From JAWXUU01 sp044426045 (lineage in GTDB: Bacteria > Bacillota > Clostridia > Christensenellales > CAMQZB01), in contig JAWXUX010000004.1 of NCBI GenBank assembly GCA_044426045.1, forward strand, positions 115,767 through 179,766: a DNA stretch of 64,000 nucleotides, read 5' to 3'. Positions 35,173 through 43,039 of the stretch are shown piece after piece (positions within the stretch are counted from its first letter, which is position 1; the number at the start of each line of letters is the position of its first letter). The translations under genes were made by a program, and so were the position numbers. Under the pieces are notes generated by a model. That model did not search any database. It was not told where the DNA came from and worked only from the letters and a program-made list of their open reading frames with translations.

Positions 35173-36597
35173 TTGGAAAAGAAAGAAAAAATCAAAATGC
35201 CCATAAGGGCAAAGCCGTATGAACATCAAGAAAAGGCGTTCGAGTTTGGACTTGATGTGTTCGAGTGTGGCAAAGCACTGGCTTACCTCATGGAGATGGG
35301 AACAGGAAAAACACTCACAACAATAGCACTAGCGGGGGAGTTAAGTAATCGAAAAGATGTTTCTAAATTGCTGATAGTTGCACCTAAATCGATAGTTTCG
35401 GTATGGAAACAGGAGTTTGAAAAGTTTGCAGACTTTGATTATAACCTATGTATTCTCTCAAGTGCGGTTAGTAAAAAAGATGAAGTGCTGGCAAATATGT
35501 GTGGAGATAATCTGCAGATAGTGGTTGTTAATTATGAGAGTGCATGGCGCATTGAAAAGGAACTCACCGAGTGGAATCCTGACATGATTGTATGCGATGA
35601 ATCCACTAAAATCAAGAACCCACAAGCAAAAGCAAGCAAGTGCATGCATAAGCTTGGCAAAGACAGCAAGTATAACGTGATACTCACAGGAACACCAATT
35701 GTTGGAAGCCCAATGGATTTCTTTTCGCAGTATAAATTCCTAGATCGCAAGATATTTGGAGATAGTTTTTATCTATATAGAGCAAAGTATGCGATACTCG
35801 GCGGATATGGCAACCACCAGATAATAGGTTATAACAATTTGGCTGAGCTGACAGAGCGGGCGCATAAAATAGCGCATCGTGTGAAGCTGAAAGATGCAGT
35901 TGATTTGCCATCATTTATTGATGAAACCAGACTCATTGAACTAGAGCCAAAAGCGTTGAGAAGTTATAAAAGCATTGAGCTAGATAGCTTTGCTGAGATT
36001 GCAAATGGAGAAGTAACGGCAAAGAATATTTTGACAAAGCTGTTGCGATTATCTCAAATAACAGGTGGCTTTATCCGTGATGATGGAGGAGAAGCTATCT
36101 GCATAAGTACGGCAAAATTAGAAGCGCTAGAAGAGATAGTGGAAACTTGTATTGGAGAGAACAAAAAAGTTGTAGTTTTTGCAAGATTTTTGCCAGAAAT
36201 TAAGGCAATCGAGAAAATGCTGAAGAAAAAGGGGATAGATTATGCAATTATTTATGGCGAGATAAACCACAGAGAAGAGCAAGTAGATAAATTTCAGAAT
36301 GAGATTAACTGCAAAGTATTCATTGGTCAGTTGCAAACAGTTGGAATGGGATTGACATTGACGGCTGGATGTGTAGCTATATACTATTCGCTTGATTTTA
36401 ATTATGCAAACTATGAACAGTCGAGAGCAAGAATCCATAGAATTGGGCAGAAAGAAAAATGCTTGTACATACATCTTGTGGCAAAAGATACAGTTGATGA
36501 GCAGATTATGAATGCATTGCAACAGAAAAAGTCAATTGCTGATCTTCTTGTAGATAATTGGAGAGATATTCTTAGAGGTGGAAATGGGGAAATTTAA
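35173..36597 (+). CDS. Phage SNF2/DEAD-box helicase
   Basis: 474 residues, TTG start with AGGAGGAG. Superfamily 2 motifs: I MEMGTGKTLTTIALA, Ia LIVAPKSIVSVWKQEF, II (DEAD-like) CDEST, III LTGTPI, IV-V KVFIGQLQTVGMGLTLT and VI QSRARIHRIGQ. These are the Swi2/Snf2-like helicases found in siphovirus replication modules; it likely helps open the origin or remodel complexes with the downstream primase-helicase. Overlaps the next gene by 14 bp. Confidence 0.92.
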   Translation: MEKKEKIKMPIRAKPYEHQEKAFEFGLDVFECGKALAYLMEMGTGKTLTTIALAGELSNRKDVSKLLIVAPKSIVSVWKQEFEKFADFDYNLCILSSAVSKKDEVLANMCGDNLQIVVVNYESAWRIEKELTEWNPDMIVCDESTKIKNPQAKASKCMHKLGKDSKYNVILTGTPIVGSPMDFFSQYKFLDRKIFGDSFYLYRAKYAILGGYGNHQIIGYNNLAELTERAHKIAHRVKLKDAVDLPSFIDETRLIELEPKALRSYKSIELDSFAEIANGEVTAKNILTKLLRLSQITGGFIRDDGGEAICISTAKLEALEEIVETCIGENKKVVVFARFLPEIKAIEKMLKKKGIDYAIIYGEINHREEQVDKFQNEINCKVFIGQLQTVGMGLTLTAGCVAIYYSLDFNYANYEQSRARIHRIGQKEKCLYIHLVAKDTVDEQIMNALQQKKSIADLLVDNWRDILRGGNGEI

Positions 36598-37021
36598 ACA
36601 CCATGAAACTGGAACGAGAATGCATAACATTTGGAATAGCATGATGTATCGTTGCACTTCACCAAAGCATAAAGAATATAAAAACTACGGTGGTAAGGGT
36701 GTAACTGTGTGCGAATCATGGAGAAATTACTTTAATTTTAAAGAATGGGCTATAAACCATGGATACACAGAAAACTTGACGCTAGAAAGAATGGATAATG
36801 ATGGAGATTATTGCCCATTAAATTGTATTTGGATATCAAGAAAAGAGCAATGTTTAAACAGGAGTAACACACTATTTGTTGATGTTAAGATTCCGTTGAT
36901 TCTTGCGTGTAGGTTATATGACTTGCCGTATGAATCAACTCGCAGGAATATTCGAAACGGTAAAAACATCAACGAAATAATAAAGAAATGGAGAATAATA
37001 CATGGAACAAAAAATATTTGA
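36584..37021 (+). CDS. Phage HNH/AP2-like DNA-binding protein
   Basis: 145 residues. Conserved pattern: RMHNIWNSMMYRCTSPKHKEYKNYGGKGVTVCESWRNYFNFKEWAINHGY, then LTLERMDNDGDYCPLNCIWISRKEQCLNRSN, a motif series shared by phage proteins often called HNH or AP2 homing proteins. Lacks a full catalytic HNH, so activity is uncertain. ATG 36584 with GAGG 5 bases before is preferred to GTG 36578. Overlaps both neighbours, so it is part of the operon, unless inserted as a homing element. Confidence 0.65.
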   Translation: MGKFKHHETGTRMHNIWNSMMYRCTSPKHKEYKNYGGKGVTVCESWRNYFNFKEWAINHGYTENLTLERMDNDGDYCPLNCIWISRKEQCLNRSNTLFVDVKIPLILACRLYDLPYESTRRNIRNGKNINEIIKKWRIIHGTKNI

Positions 37022-37403
37022 AACAGCAGATCAATATAAGGAGCTGCGTGCGAAGAAAGATGATTTGCAATTAGAGTTGAAAGAACTGAATGTAGAAATA
37101 GAAACGCTAGAACGGGCTTTGATTGAAGCGATGCTGTCGGCAGAAGTGCCTAGTTTTAAACGAAATAACGCACTATTTTCTATGGTGATAAAAGAATACC
37201 CCGCTGCAGTTCCAGAACGAAAACATGAACTGTATAGTGTATTGAAAAAGAAGGGGTACGAACACCTATTCACAATCAATACGGGAACGTTGTCTTCACA
37301 AATCAAAGAACTAAAGCAAAACAATGATGATGTCATGCCAGAGTGGCTTGATGGACTTGTGAAGGTTGCAGAAAAACAAAGTATTCAATTAAGAAAAGGA
37401 TAA
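37002..37403 (+). CDS. Conserved phage protein with N-terminal coiled coil
   Basis: 133 residues. Residues 8-48 are a heptad-like coiled coil (QYKELRAKKDDLQLELKELNVEIETLERALIEAML). The rest is mixed (RKHELYSVLKKKGYEHLFTINTGTLSSQIKEL). I do not recognise a named family. It overlaps the previous gene by 20 bp and lies 15 bp before the next, in the position where phages carry recombination or ssDNA-binding accessory genes. Confidence 0.7.
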   Translation: MEQKIFETADQYKELRAKKDDLQLELKELNVEIETLERALIEAMLSAEVPSFKRNNALFSMVIKEYPAAVPERKHELYSVLKKKGYEHLFTINTGTLSSQIKELKQNNDDVMPEWLDGLVKVAEKQSIQLRKG

Positions 37404-37418
37404 GAGGAGAAAAGATAT

Positions 37419-38111
37419 ATGTCAAAAGAAATAATGGAAAAAGAAGAAAGTGGACTAGCAAACTTGGTTGACCTAAAGGAAATGCTGGGTGAAGAAATGG
37501 CAGGTTTGACACCGACATTTGAAAGAATAAGAATCCCAAGTGGTGGAGGCATTGCATATGAAATACCCGGTGATGATCCCGAAAGTCCAGACATGGCTAA
37601 AGATTTCAAAGCCGTGATACTCTATCAACACCCAATCAGCACATACTATAAAGAAAAATTTGACGGTAGTAATAATAGACCAGACTGTGGAAGTGCAGAT
37701 GGGATTATTGGTGTGAATGTAGAAACGGGTGAAATAACAAATTGTTCAACATGCGACTTCAATAAATTTGGTTCTGCAGATGATGGGTCAGGAAAAGCCT
37801 GTAAGCAAAAGCGAAGAATATACATATTGAAAGAGGGGGATATGTTCCCAACTGTTTTGGTGCTGCCAACAGGCTCGTTGAAAGAATTCTCAAAATATCT
37901 GATGCGACTTATGAATAAGAACCAAAAGCCAAGTTCAGTTGTGACTAAGTTTTCGCTTAAGAAAGCGCAGAACACAACGGGAATAAATTATTCCCAAGCA
38001 GTGTTTGCAAAGGAGCGAGATCTGACAGAGCAAGAGAAAACAGCTGTTGCAAACATGGGCGCAGAGCTAAAGAAAATGATGCAAGGAAGCTCAGGAGTGA
38101 GTGAAGAATAA
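37419..38111 (+). CDS. Conserved phage replication-module protein, function unknown
   Basis: 230 residues. A region with four Cys (DCGSADG...CSTCDFNKFG...GKACKQKRRIYIL, about 88-125) may bind zinc; it is followed by a beta-rich stretch (FPTVLVLPTGSLKEFSKYLMRLM). Strongly acidic tail. The place between the helicase and primase genes and the overall pattern suggest a single-strand-DNA-associated factor, but that is inference. Confidence 0.65.
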   Translation: MSKEIMEKEESGLANLVDLKEMLGEEMAGLTPTFERIRIPSGGGIAYEIPGDDPESPDMAKDFKAVILYQHPISTYYKEKFDGSNNRPDCGSADGIIGVNVETGEITNCSTCDFNKFGSADDGSGKACKQKRRIYILKEGDMFPTVLVLPTGSLKEFSKYLMRLMNKNQKPSSVVTKFSLKKAQNTTGINYSQAVFAKERDLTEQEKTAVANMGAELKKMMQGSSGVSEE

Positions 38112-38155
38112 ACAAGGTGGGGCAGACATCTGCCCCAAAACCCAAAAGGAAGAAT

Positions 38156-40132
38156 ATGAATAACTTATTTGAAATAGTAAAAAGAGACGTCAAAATATAT
38201 GACGTGATTAATAAATTTGTAGCAGAGCCAAACTCTCAAGGGAAAGTTATTTGCCCATTCCACATGGAAAAGACACCATCGTTATCGGTAAATACCGAAA
38301 CAAATTCTTGGAAATGTTTTGGCTGTGGAAAAGGTGGAGATGCGATTGACTTTGTTTGTGAACTAAAAGGTATAAGCAATATAGAAGCAGCTGAAATGCT
38401 TGCGGATATATATGGAATAAGCTACGAAAAAAAAGGGGAAACAAAGGTTAAAAAACAAAAGGCAAGCATCAAGAAATACATATCAAATTGTAAAGAAAAT
38501 ATCGGAATGACTGATTATTTTGGGAAAAGAGGGTTGACAAAAAACACAATCGCTCAGTTCTCACTAGGCTTTGATAAAGAGAAAAACGCAGTAGTGATTC
38601 CATATTCATCTAAACTTGGATACTATCAAAGACGAAGTGTAGCAGACAAGAGATTCTATAAGCCAAAAACTGAAGATGCTGGTGCAGAGCCACTTTGGGG
38701 AGCAGAAGCACTGAACCAAACAAAGAAACCTATTTTCGTTGTTGAAAGTCCAATTTGTGCGATGAGTATTTCTCAATGTGGAGGCATTGCAGTATCAATT
38801 TGTGGTGCGACTGGTGGTCGGAAGCTACTAGATAACATCAAAAAAGCAAAGGAGTATGCAGGCTTTATTCTTTGTTTTGACAATGACGAACCGGGGAAAA
38901 AGGCGAGCAGAGAACTTGCTAGAGAGTTATATGACATAGGTGCAAAGTTCATAGAAGCAAACGTAGCAGCCGAGTTCAAAGACCCAAATGAACTGCTAGT
39001 AGCAAAGCAATCAAAACTTAAAAGCAATATCGTGCTTGCGGGCAAAATGTTGAAAGCTAAATACAAAACAGATAAAGACAGCTTCACTGCATCTGATTTA
39101 TTTCATGAAGAAATTCCACCGACAGAGTGGATTATAGATGATATTTTGCCAACTGGACTTGCGTTCTTGTGTGCGCCGTCGAAGTTTGGAAAATCGTGGA
39201 TGGTATTGCAAATGTGTTTGAGCATTACGAAGGGAGAAACTTTCTTTGGTAAGAAAACCTTGGCTTGCGAAACTTTATATTATGCACTTGAAGATGGTAA
39301 AGCAAGGCTTCAAGACAGACTTGTGAAAATTCAGAAAGGAAAAGAACCACCAGCAACAATGCATTTTTCAATCAAGGCAGATATGCTTGATAATGGGTTG
39401 CTTTCAAAAATTGAAGAAGAACTTGAAGAACATCCAAATATCAAGCTAGTGATAATTGACACACTTCAAAAGGTGAGGGGGAAAAGTTCAAAGAGCGAAA
39501 CCTTATATAGCAATGATTATAGGGAGATGGGGCAGATAAAAGAATTTGCAGATAAGCATAAAATTTGTATTTTGCTTGTTCATCATCTAAGGAAAATGGC
39601 AGATGAGGCAGATGTATTCAACATGATAAGTGGAAGCACAGCATTGATGGGTGCAGCTGATACGATTATGATTATATCTAAGAAAAAGAGAAATGAAGAG
39701 AGTGCTAAATTCTCTGCAACGGGAAGAGATATAGAGCAGAAAAATCTTATAATTTCATTTGATAGAAGCAAGTATTGCTGGAGAGTAGATGGCACAGCTG
39801 AAGAAGTGACTGCAGCGAGAGAACAAGAAGAATATGAAAATAATCTCTACATAAAAACAATCAAAGAACTAGTAGCACAAAATCCAATGACTGGTTGGAC
39901 AGGCTCTGTGGCTGATTTGTTAAAAGCAGTATACGATGTCACGGATAAACAAGTAGTTGACTCAGTTCAAGCAGTGGGTAAGTTGATATCCAGATATGAC
40001 TATAAATTGCATTGCGATGATATAGAACATAAGGCAACTAAAAGTGGCACAAGATCACACACATTCAAAAGGATTGTTCGTGACGATATGAGAAAATATC
40101 AATATACTTTCTACGATAAAAATGATGACTAA
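38156..40132 (+). CDS. Phage primase-helicase (CHC2 zinc finger, TOPRIM, RepA-like ATPase)
   Basis: 658 residues with three modules. Zinc finger about 22-60 (VICPFHMEKTPSLSVN...WKCFGCGKGGDAIDF); TOPRIM about 190-255 (KPIFVVESPICAMS, then ILCFDNDEPGKKAS with the DxD-type acids); RecA-fold ATPase about 325-540 (Walker A LCAPSKFGKS, Walker B KLVIIDTLQKVRG, HH motif VHHLRKMAD). C-terminal winged-helix-like tail. It lays primers and unwinds at the phage origin. ATG 38156 has AAGGAAG; the frame is open 13 codons further up but without a site. Repeats that may be the origin follow it. Confidence 0.9.
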   Translation: MNNLFEIVKRDVKIYDVINKFVAEPNSQGKVICPFHMEKTPSLSVNTETNSWKCFGCGKGGDAIDFVCELKGISNIEAAEMLADIYGISYEKKGETKVKKQKASIKKYISNCKENIGMTDYFGKRGLTKNTIAQFSLGFDKEKNAVVIPYSSKLGYYQRRSVADKRFYKPKTEDAGAEPLWGAEALNQTKKPIFVVESPICAMSISQCGGIAVSICGATGGRKLLDNIKKAKEYAGFILCFDNDEPGKKASRELARELYDIGAKFIEANVAAEFKDPNELLVAKQSKLKSNIVLAGKMLKAKYKTDKDSFTASDLFHEEIPPTEWIIDDILPTGLAFLCAPSKFGKSWMVLQMCLSITKGETFFGKKTLACETLYYALEDGKARLQDRLVKIQKGKEPPATMHFSIKADMLDNGLLSKIEEELEEHPNIKLVIIDTLQKVRGKSSKSETLYSNDYREMGQIKEFADKHKICILLVHHLRKMADEADVFNMISGSTALMGAADTIMIISKKKRNEESAKFSATGRDIEQKNLIISFDRSKYCWRVDGTAEEVTAAREQEEYENNLYIKTIKELVAQNPMTGWTGSVADLLKAVYDVTDKQVVDSVQAVGKLISRYDYKLHCDDIEHKATKSGTRSHTFKRIVRDDMRKYQYTFYDKNDD

Positions 40133-40145
40133 ACCTATATAAACA

Positions 40146-40252
40146 TATGTCCTATATGTCCAAATGACCAAAAAATAAAATACTCTCGCGACTAGAGAGT
40201 AATGTCCACTTAATTTATATGTCTTTATGGACGTGTGGACATATAAGACATA
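40146..40252. other. Cluster of TATGTCC/GGACATA repeats, possible phage origin
   Basis: In the 145-bp gap after the primase-helicase gene: TATGTCC at 40146 and 40155, AATGTCC at 40201, TATGTCT at 40218, then inverted GGACATA at 40237 and AGACATA at 40246. A hairpin TACTCTC/GAGAGTA (40181-40201) lies in the middle. Iteron-like spacing next to the replication protein suggests an origin or operator; not proven. Confidence 0.45.
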
Positions 40253-40277
40253 GAGTTGTTAAGAAAAAAGGAGAGAA

Positions 40278-40637
40278 ATGAAATTAAAAAATAAAGCTAC
40301 GTTCAGAGATTTGATGAAATACCTTATTAGAATAGACAATGCGATAGCTTATGCCGAGCTACACATTCTATCAGATTATGTGCTTGGCAAAAGATATCGT
40401 GATGAGGTAGAAAACTTGGATGTTCTTGAGCAGAAGAAAAAATACATAGAAAAGAAGCTAAAAAGAACATCAATATTTGCTATGTGCTATGGAATGAAAG
40501 AAGAAGCGGTAAAAGTGAAGTTTCTAAAAGATATGGAGTTTGGAAAAGAGAAAGAAGCGGAACTTGAAGAAGAGATATTTTATCTTGTCCACCACATCAA
40601 GAAATACGAGGAGAAAGTAAAAAATGAAGGAAAGTGA
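40278..40637 (+). CDS. Hypothetical phage protein, helical
   Basis: 119 residues, rich in Lys and Glu; predicted mostly alpha-helical, with a possible coiled coil at 48-62 and 90-118. AAAGGAGAG precedes the ATG. It overlaps the VRR-NUC gene by 14 bp, so it is translated in the same operon. I recognise no family. Confidence 0.6.
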   Translation: MKLKNKATFRDLMKYLIRIDNAIAYAELHILSDYVLGKRYRDEVENLDVLEQKKKYIEKKLKRTSIFAMCYGMKEEAVKVKFLKDMEFGKEKEAELEEEIFYLVHHIKKYEEKVKNEGK

Positions 40638-40914
40638 TTTGGTAAAAAAGATAAAAGAGTATCTATCCACGGTGGAAGATTGCTTTTATTGGAAAGAACA
40701 TGGTGGTGCTTATGGAACGGCTGGGATACCAGATATCATAGTTTGCTATAAAGGCAGATTTATTGCATTTGAATGTAAGGTTGGAACAAACAAGCCAACA
40801 GTTTTGCAAGCAATAACAATAAAGAAGATATTGAAAGCTGGTGGATATGCACTTGTGGTGAGAACAGTCGGTGAAGTGCGAGAGATAATAGGGGCATTTG
40901 CAAAAGAGATTTAG
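40624..40914 (+). CDS. VRR-NUC domain nuclease
   Basis: 96 residues forming only the nuclease fold. Catalytic pattern of the restriction-endonuclease-like VRR-NUC family: GGAYGTAGIPDIIVCYKGRFIAFECKVG, with the PD...ExK triad (Asp 38, Glu 50, Lys 52 approximately) and a downstream Gln in VLQAITIKKI. Phages use such enzymes for Holliday-junction or flap processing. Operon position after the replication genes fits. Confidence 0.88.
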   Translation: MKESDLVKKIKEYLSTVEDCFYWKEHGGAYGTAGIPDIIVCYKGRFIAFECKVGTNKPTVLQAITIKKILKAGGYALVVRTVGEVREIIGAFAKEI

Positions 40915-40923
40915 GAGCAGGAA

Positions 40924-41406
40924 ATGAAGAGAGAAGTATTGATACATAAGGTGATAATCACGGCGGAGGCGAGGTTCGACTATGAAGAAGTAATGGAAAT
41001 TGGGGAACTTCCTAAAGACGACATAAAGAATTTAATAGAAGATTACCTCAGTTTGAAAGATGGTGAGTATCAAGACTGTGATGTGAAGTATTTCTCTGTT
41101 AAGTATCTTGATGAAAGTGTAGGCAAATATCTAAAACTATTCTTGTATAAAGGCGAGAGATTCAAATCGATGCAAATGTGGCGACTAGTTGGAATATGCA
41201 GAGATAAAGATTGGAACGAAGAATTGGAAGATTGTGGGCAAATAAGAAATTGGCACAAATTGCAAGTTGGGAAAATAAAAGACAAGTCCGACTGGGTAAA
41301 ACGCCTGCAAGCATATAGAGCATTTGAAATAGCTGAATGGGAATGGCAAGAAAGTGAATGGGAGAATCAATATGGGGAATATAAAGAAAACATTAAAGAA
41401 CTATAG
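40924..41406 (+). CDS. Hypothetical phage protein
   Basis: 160 residues, acidic and unusually rich in Trp and Tyr at the C-terminus (EIAEWEWQESEWENQYGEYKENIKEL). No recognised domain. AGGAGCAGGAA precedes the ATG; it overlaps the late-regulator gene by 35 bp. Confidence 0.6.
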   Translation: MKREVLIHKVIITAEARFDYEEVMEIGELPKDDIKNLIEDYLSLKDGEYQDCDVKYFSVKYLDESVGKYLKLFLYKGERFKSMQMWRLVGICRDKDWNEELEDCGQIRNWHKLQVGKIKDKSDWVKRLQAYRAFEIAEWEWQESEWENQYGEYKENIKEL

Positions 41407-41662
41407 AAAAAACAAGTTGAAGATATCTGTTGCACAAAAGCATAATAAAATGACTTCAGAATTAGAAGAAATTTTGCGAGAAATGGAAGCGATAGATATG
41501 GGGCTAGAATATTTAAAAGAAGATTTGCAAAACATCATTGACAGGCATTATAGAAAGGGTGATAGCTATGAATCTTTAGCAAGAAGTACAGGATATACAA
41601 AAGCTGGTGTTGTGTCAAAGGTGAAAAGGGCAGTGAATGAGTTGCAGAAGATGTTCGATTGA
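41372..41662 (+). CDS. ArpU/sigma-like phage late-transcription regulator
   Basis: 96 residues. The C-terminal half carries a sigma-70 region-4-like HTH (IIDRHYRKGDSYESLARSTGYTKAGVVSKVKRAVNELQKMF), as in the ArpU and DUF1492-type proteins that switch on structural genes. ATG 41372 follows GGAG; the first in-frame Met 6 codons earlier lacks a site. Last gene before the packaging module, exactly where late activators sit. Confidence 0.75.
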   Translation: MGNIKKTLKNYRKNKLKISVAQKHNKMTSELEEILREMEAIDMGLEYLKEDLQNIIDRHYRKGDSYESLARSTGYTKAGVVSKVKRAVNELQKMFD

Positions 41663-41810
41663 GAATAAACACACGAAGAACATACGAAATACATACGATA
41701 AGCACACGAAAACACACGAAATGCATCATAATTTCCCGTATAATATAAGCGAGAGAAAAGAAAAGAGAATACCTGCTCATGACTTAGCGAAGTGAATATA
41801 AAATGATTTA

Positions 41811-41836
41811 GAGGGAGCGTATGCTTTCTCTTTTTC
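41811..41836 (+). terminator. Terminator-like hairpin before the HNH gene
   Basis: GAGGGAGC-GTAT-GCTTTCTC (two G-T pairs) with CTTTTTC after it; separates the early operon from the packaging genes. The rest of 41663-41865 has CCCGTATAATATAAG, a possible promoter. Confidence 0.5.
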
Positions 41837-41865
41837 GTTCTCTCATAAGTATAAGGAGAAAACAA

Positions 41866-42225
41866 ATGCCTAGAAAACCAAAGACACCTTGCAGATATCC
41901 CGGCTGTCCGAAATTGACAGAGGGGCGGTACTGCGAGGAGCATAAAAAGATAGAGGATAATAACTACAATAAATATCAGCGCAATAGGGATACCCAACGG
42001 TTCTACCAGTCAAGAGAATGGAAAGAGTTGCGGAAACTGAAGCTCACATCACAACCAATGTGTGAGGAATGCTTGAGAAGTGGCAAATACATGCGGGCTC
42101 GCATGGTTGACCATATCACTCCAATACGTCAAGGCGGAGCGTTGCTAGACATCGCAAACTTGCAAAGCCTTTGCTGGAGTTGTCACTCAAGGAAGTCAGC
42201 AAAAGAAGGTTCACGTTGGGGATAA
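41866..42225 (+). CDS. Phage HNH endonuclease
   Basis: 119 residues. N-terminal zinc-ribbon residues CRYPGCPKLTEGRYCEEH; HNH core about 60-110: CEECLRSGKYMRARMVDHITPIRQGGALLDIANLQSLCWSCHSRKS, with the DH, N and H of the motif and two Cys pairs. In HK97-like phages this enzyme works with terminase at cos. AAGGAG precedes ATG 41866. The terminase genes follow. Confidence 0.9.
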   Translation: MPRKPKTPCRYPGCPKLTEGRYCEEHKKIEDNNYNKYQRNRDTQRFYQSREWKELRKLKLTSQPMCEECLRSGKYMRARMVDHITPIRQGGALLDIANLQSLCWSCHSRKSAKEGSRWG

Positions 42226-42496
42226 ATTTCCCACAGCAGAAAATCTTTTCGAAAGGATAGGGGGGATTAAATCTCTAGGACATCCATCTCCACGTGCGGG
42301 GGCGCAGTATCGCGCGAAAAATAACCGAAATCAAGAGGGGTATAATCCCTTTTTTCAAGATTGGTTCAATCCCTTATAGAATGGGGGTTGTGGGGATTTT
42401 ATGCGGTTTGAAGCAATGGTGAAAAATCAAGTTTGAGAATAGTTTTTTCAAGATTTAATGGTTTTCAAGTTTAAAAAATATAGGGGGAATAATAAA
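42226..42496. other. Intergenic region with candidate cos site
   Basis: 271 bp without a gene between the HNH and TerS genes. It holds a strikingly GC-rich patch at 42291-42316 (CACGTGCGGGGGCGCAG then TATCGCGCG) in an AT-rich genome, then AGGGGTATAATCCCTTTT (hairpin) and G-runs. This is where HNH-type cos phages carry the cohesive-end site. The assignment is inference from position and composition. Confidence 0.45.
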
Positions 42497-43036
42497 ATGG
42501 GGAATGGTCACGGCGGAGCTAGACCTAATTCAGGAAGAAAGAAATCTGCTATAAAAGATAAGATTGATAATGATATTTATGGCAAAAAGATACAGGTGCT
42601 GAAGTTTGAAGATGACCTTGTCGGTGAAGAAATGCCCGAACCGGGTGAGTATTTGTCCGAGCAGACAAAAGGTGTCAGTGAAAATATAGGCAGAAAAGTG
42701 TATGGGAAAACATGGATATGGCTGAAAGAGCGTGGCTGTGAGAAGTTAATCAATCCACTAGTTCTCGAGCAGTATGCAATGTGCGTGGCTCGGTGGATTC
42801 AAGCGGAAATGGCGGTACACAGATACGGCTTTATTGCCAAGCATCCAACAACGGAAATGCCAATTGCAAGTCCATTTATCAGAATATCGCAAGACTTTTT
42901 GAAGCAAAGCACAACGCAGTGGTTGCAAATTTATCAAATTGTAAAAGAAAATTGCAGTGAAGCGTTTGTGAAAGATGAAGTAGATCCAATGGCGATGCTA
43001 TTAAATTCAAGCGAAGGCATTGCGGGAAACAATTAG
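42497..43036 (+). CDS. Terminase small subunit, P27 family
   Basis: 179 residues. N-terminal GGARPNSGRKK, a basic segment common at the start of P27-type small terminases; central RKVYGKTWIWLKERGCEKLINPLVLEQYAMCVARWIQAE matches the P27 pattern. Recognises the packaging site and recruits TerL. Unusually, about 6.5 kb of accessory genes separate it from TerL. Confidence 0.8.
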   Translation: MGNGHGGARPNSGRKKSAIKDKIDNDIYGKKIQVLKFEDDLVGEEMPEPGEYLSEQTKGVSENIGRKVYGKTWIWLKERGCEKLINPLVLEQYAMCVARWIQAEMAVHRYGFIAKHPTTEMPIASPFIRISQDFLKQSTTQWLQIYQIVKENCSEAFVKDEVDPMAMLLNSSEGIAGNN

Positions 43037-43039
43037 GAG

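Noticed and set aside
40146..40252. A second CRISPR array after the primase gene
   Set aside because: Repeats are only 7 bp, irregularly spaced and in both orientations; more like iterons or operators.
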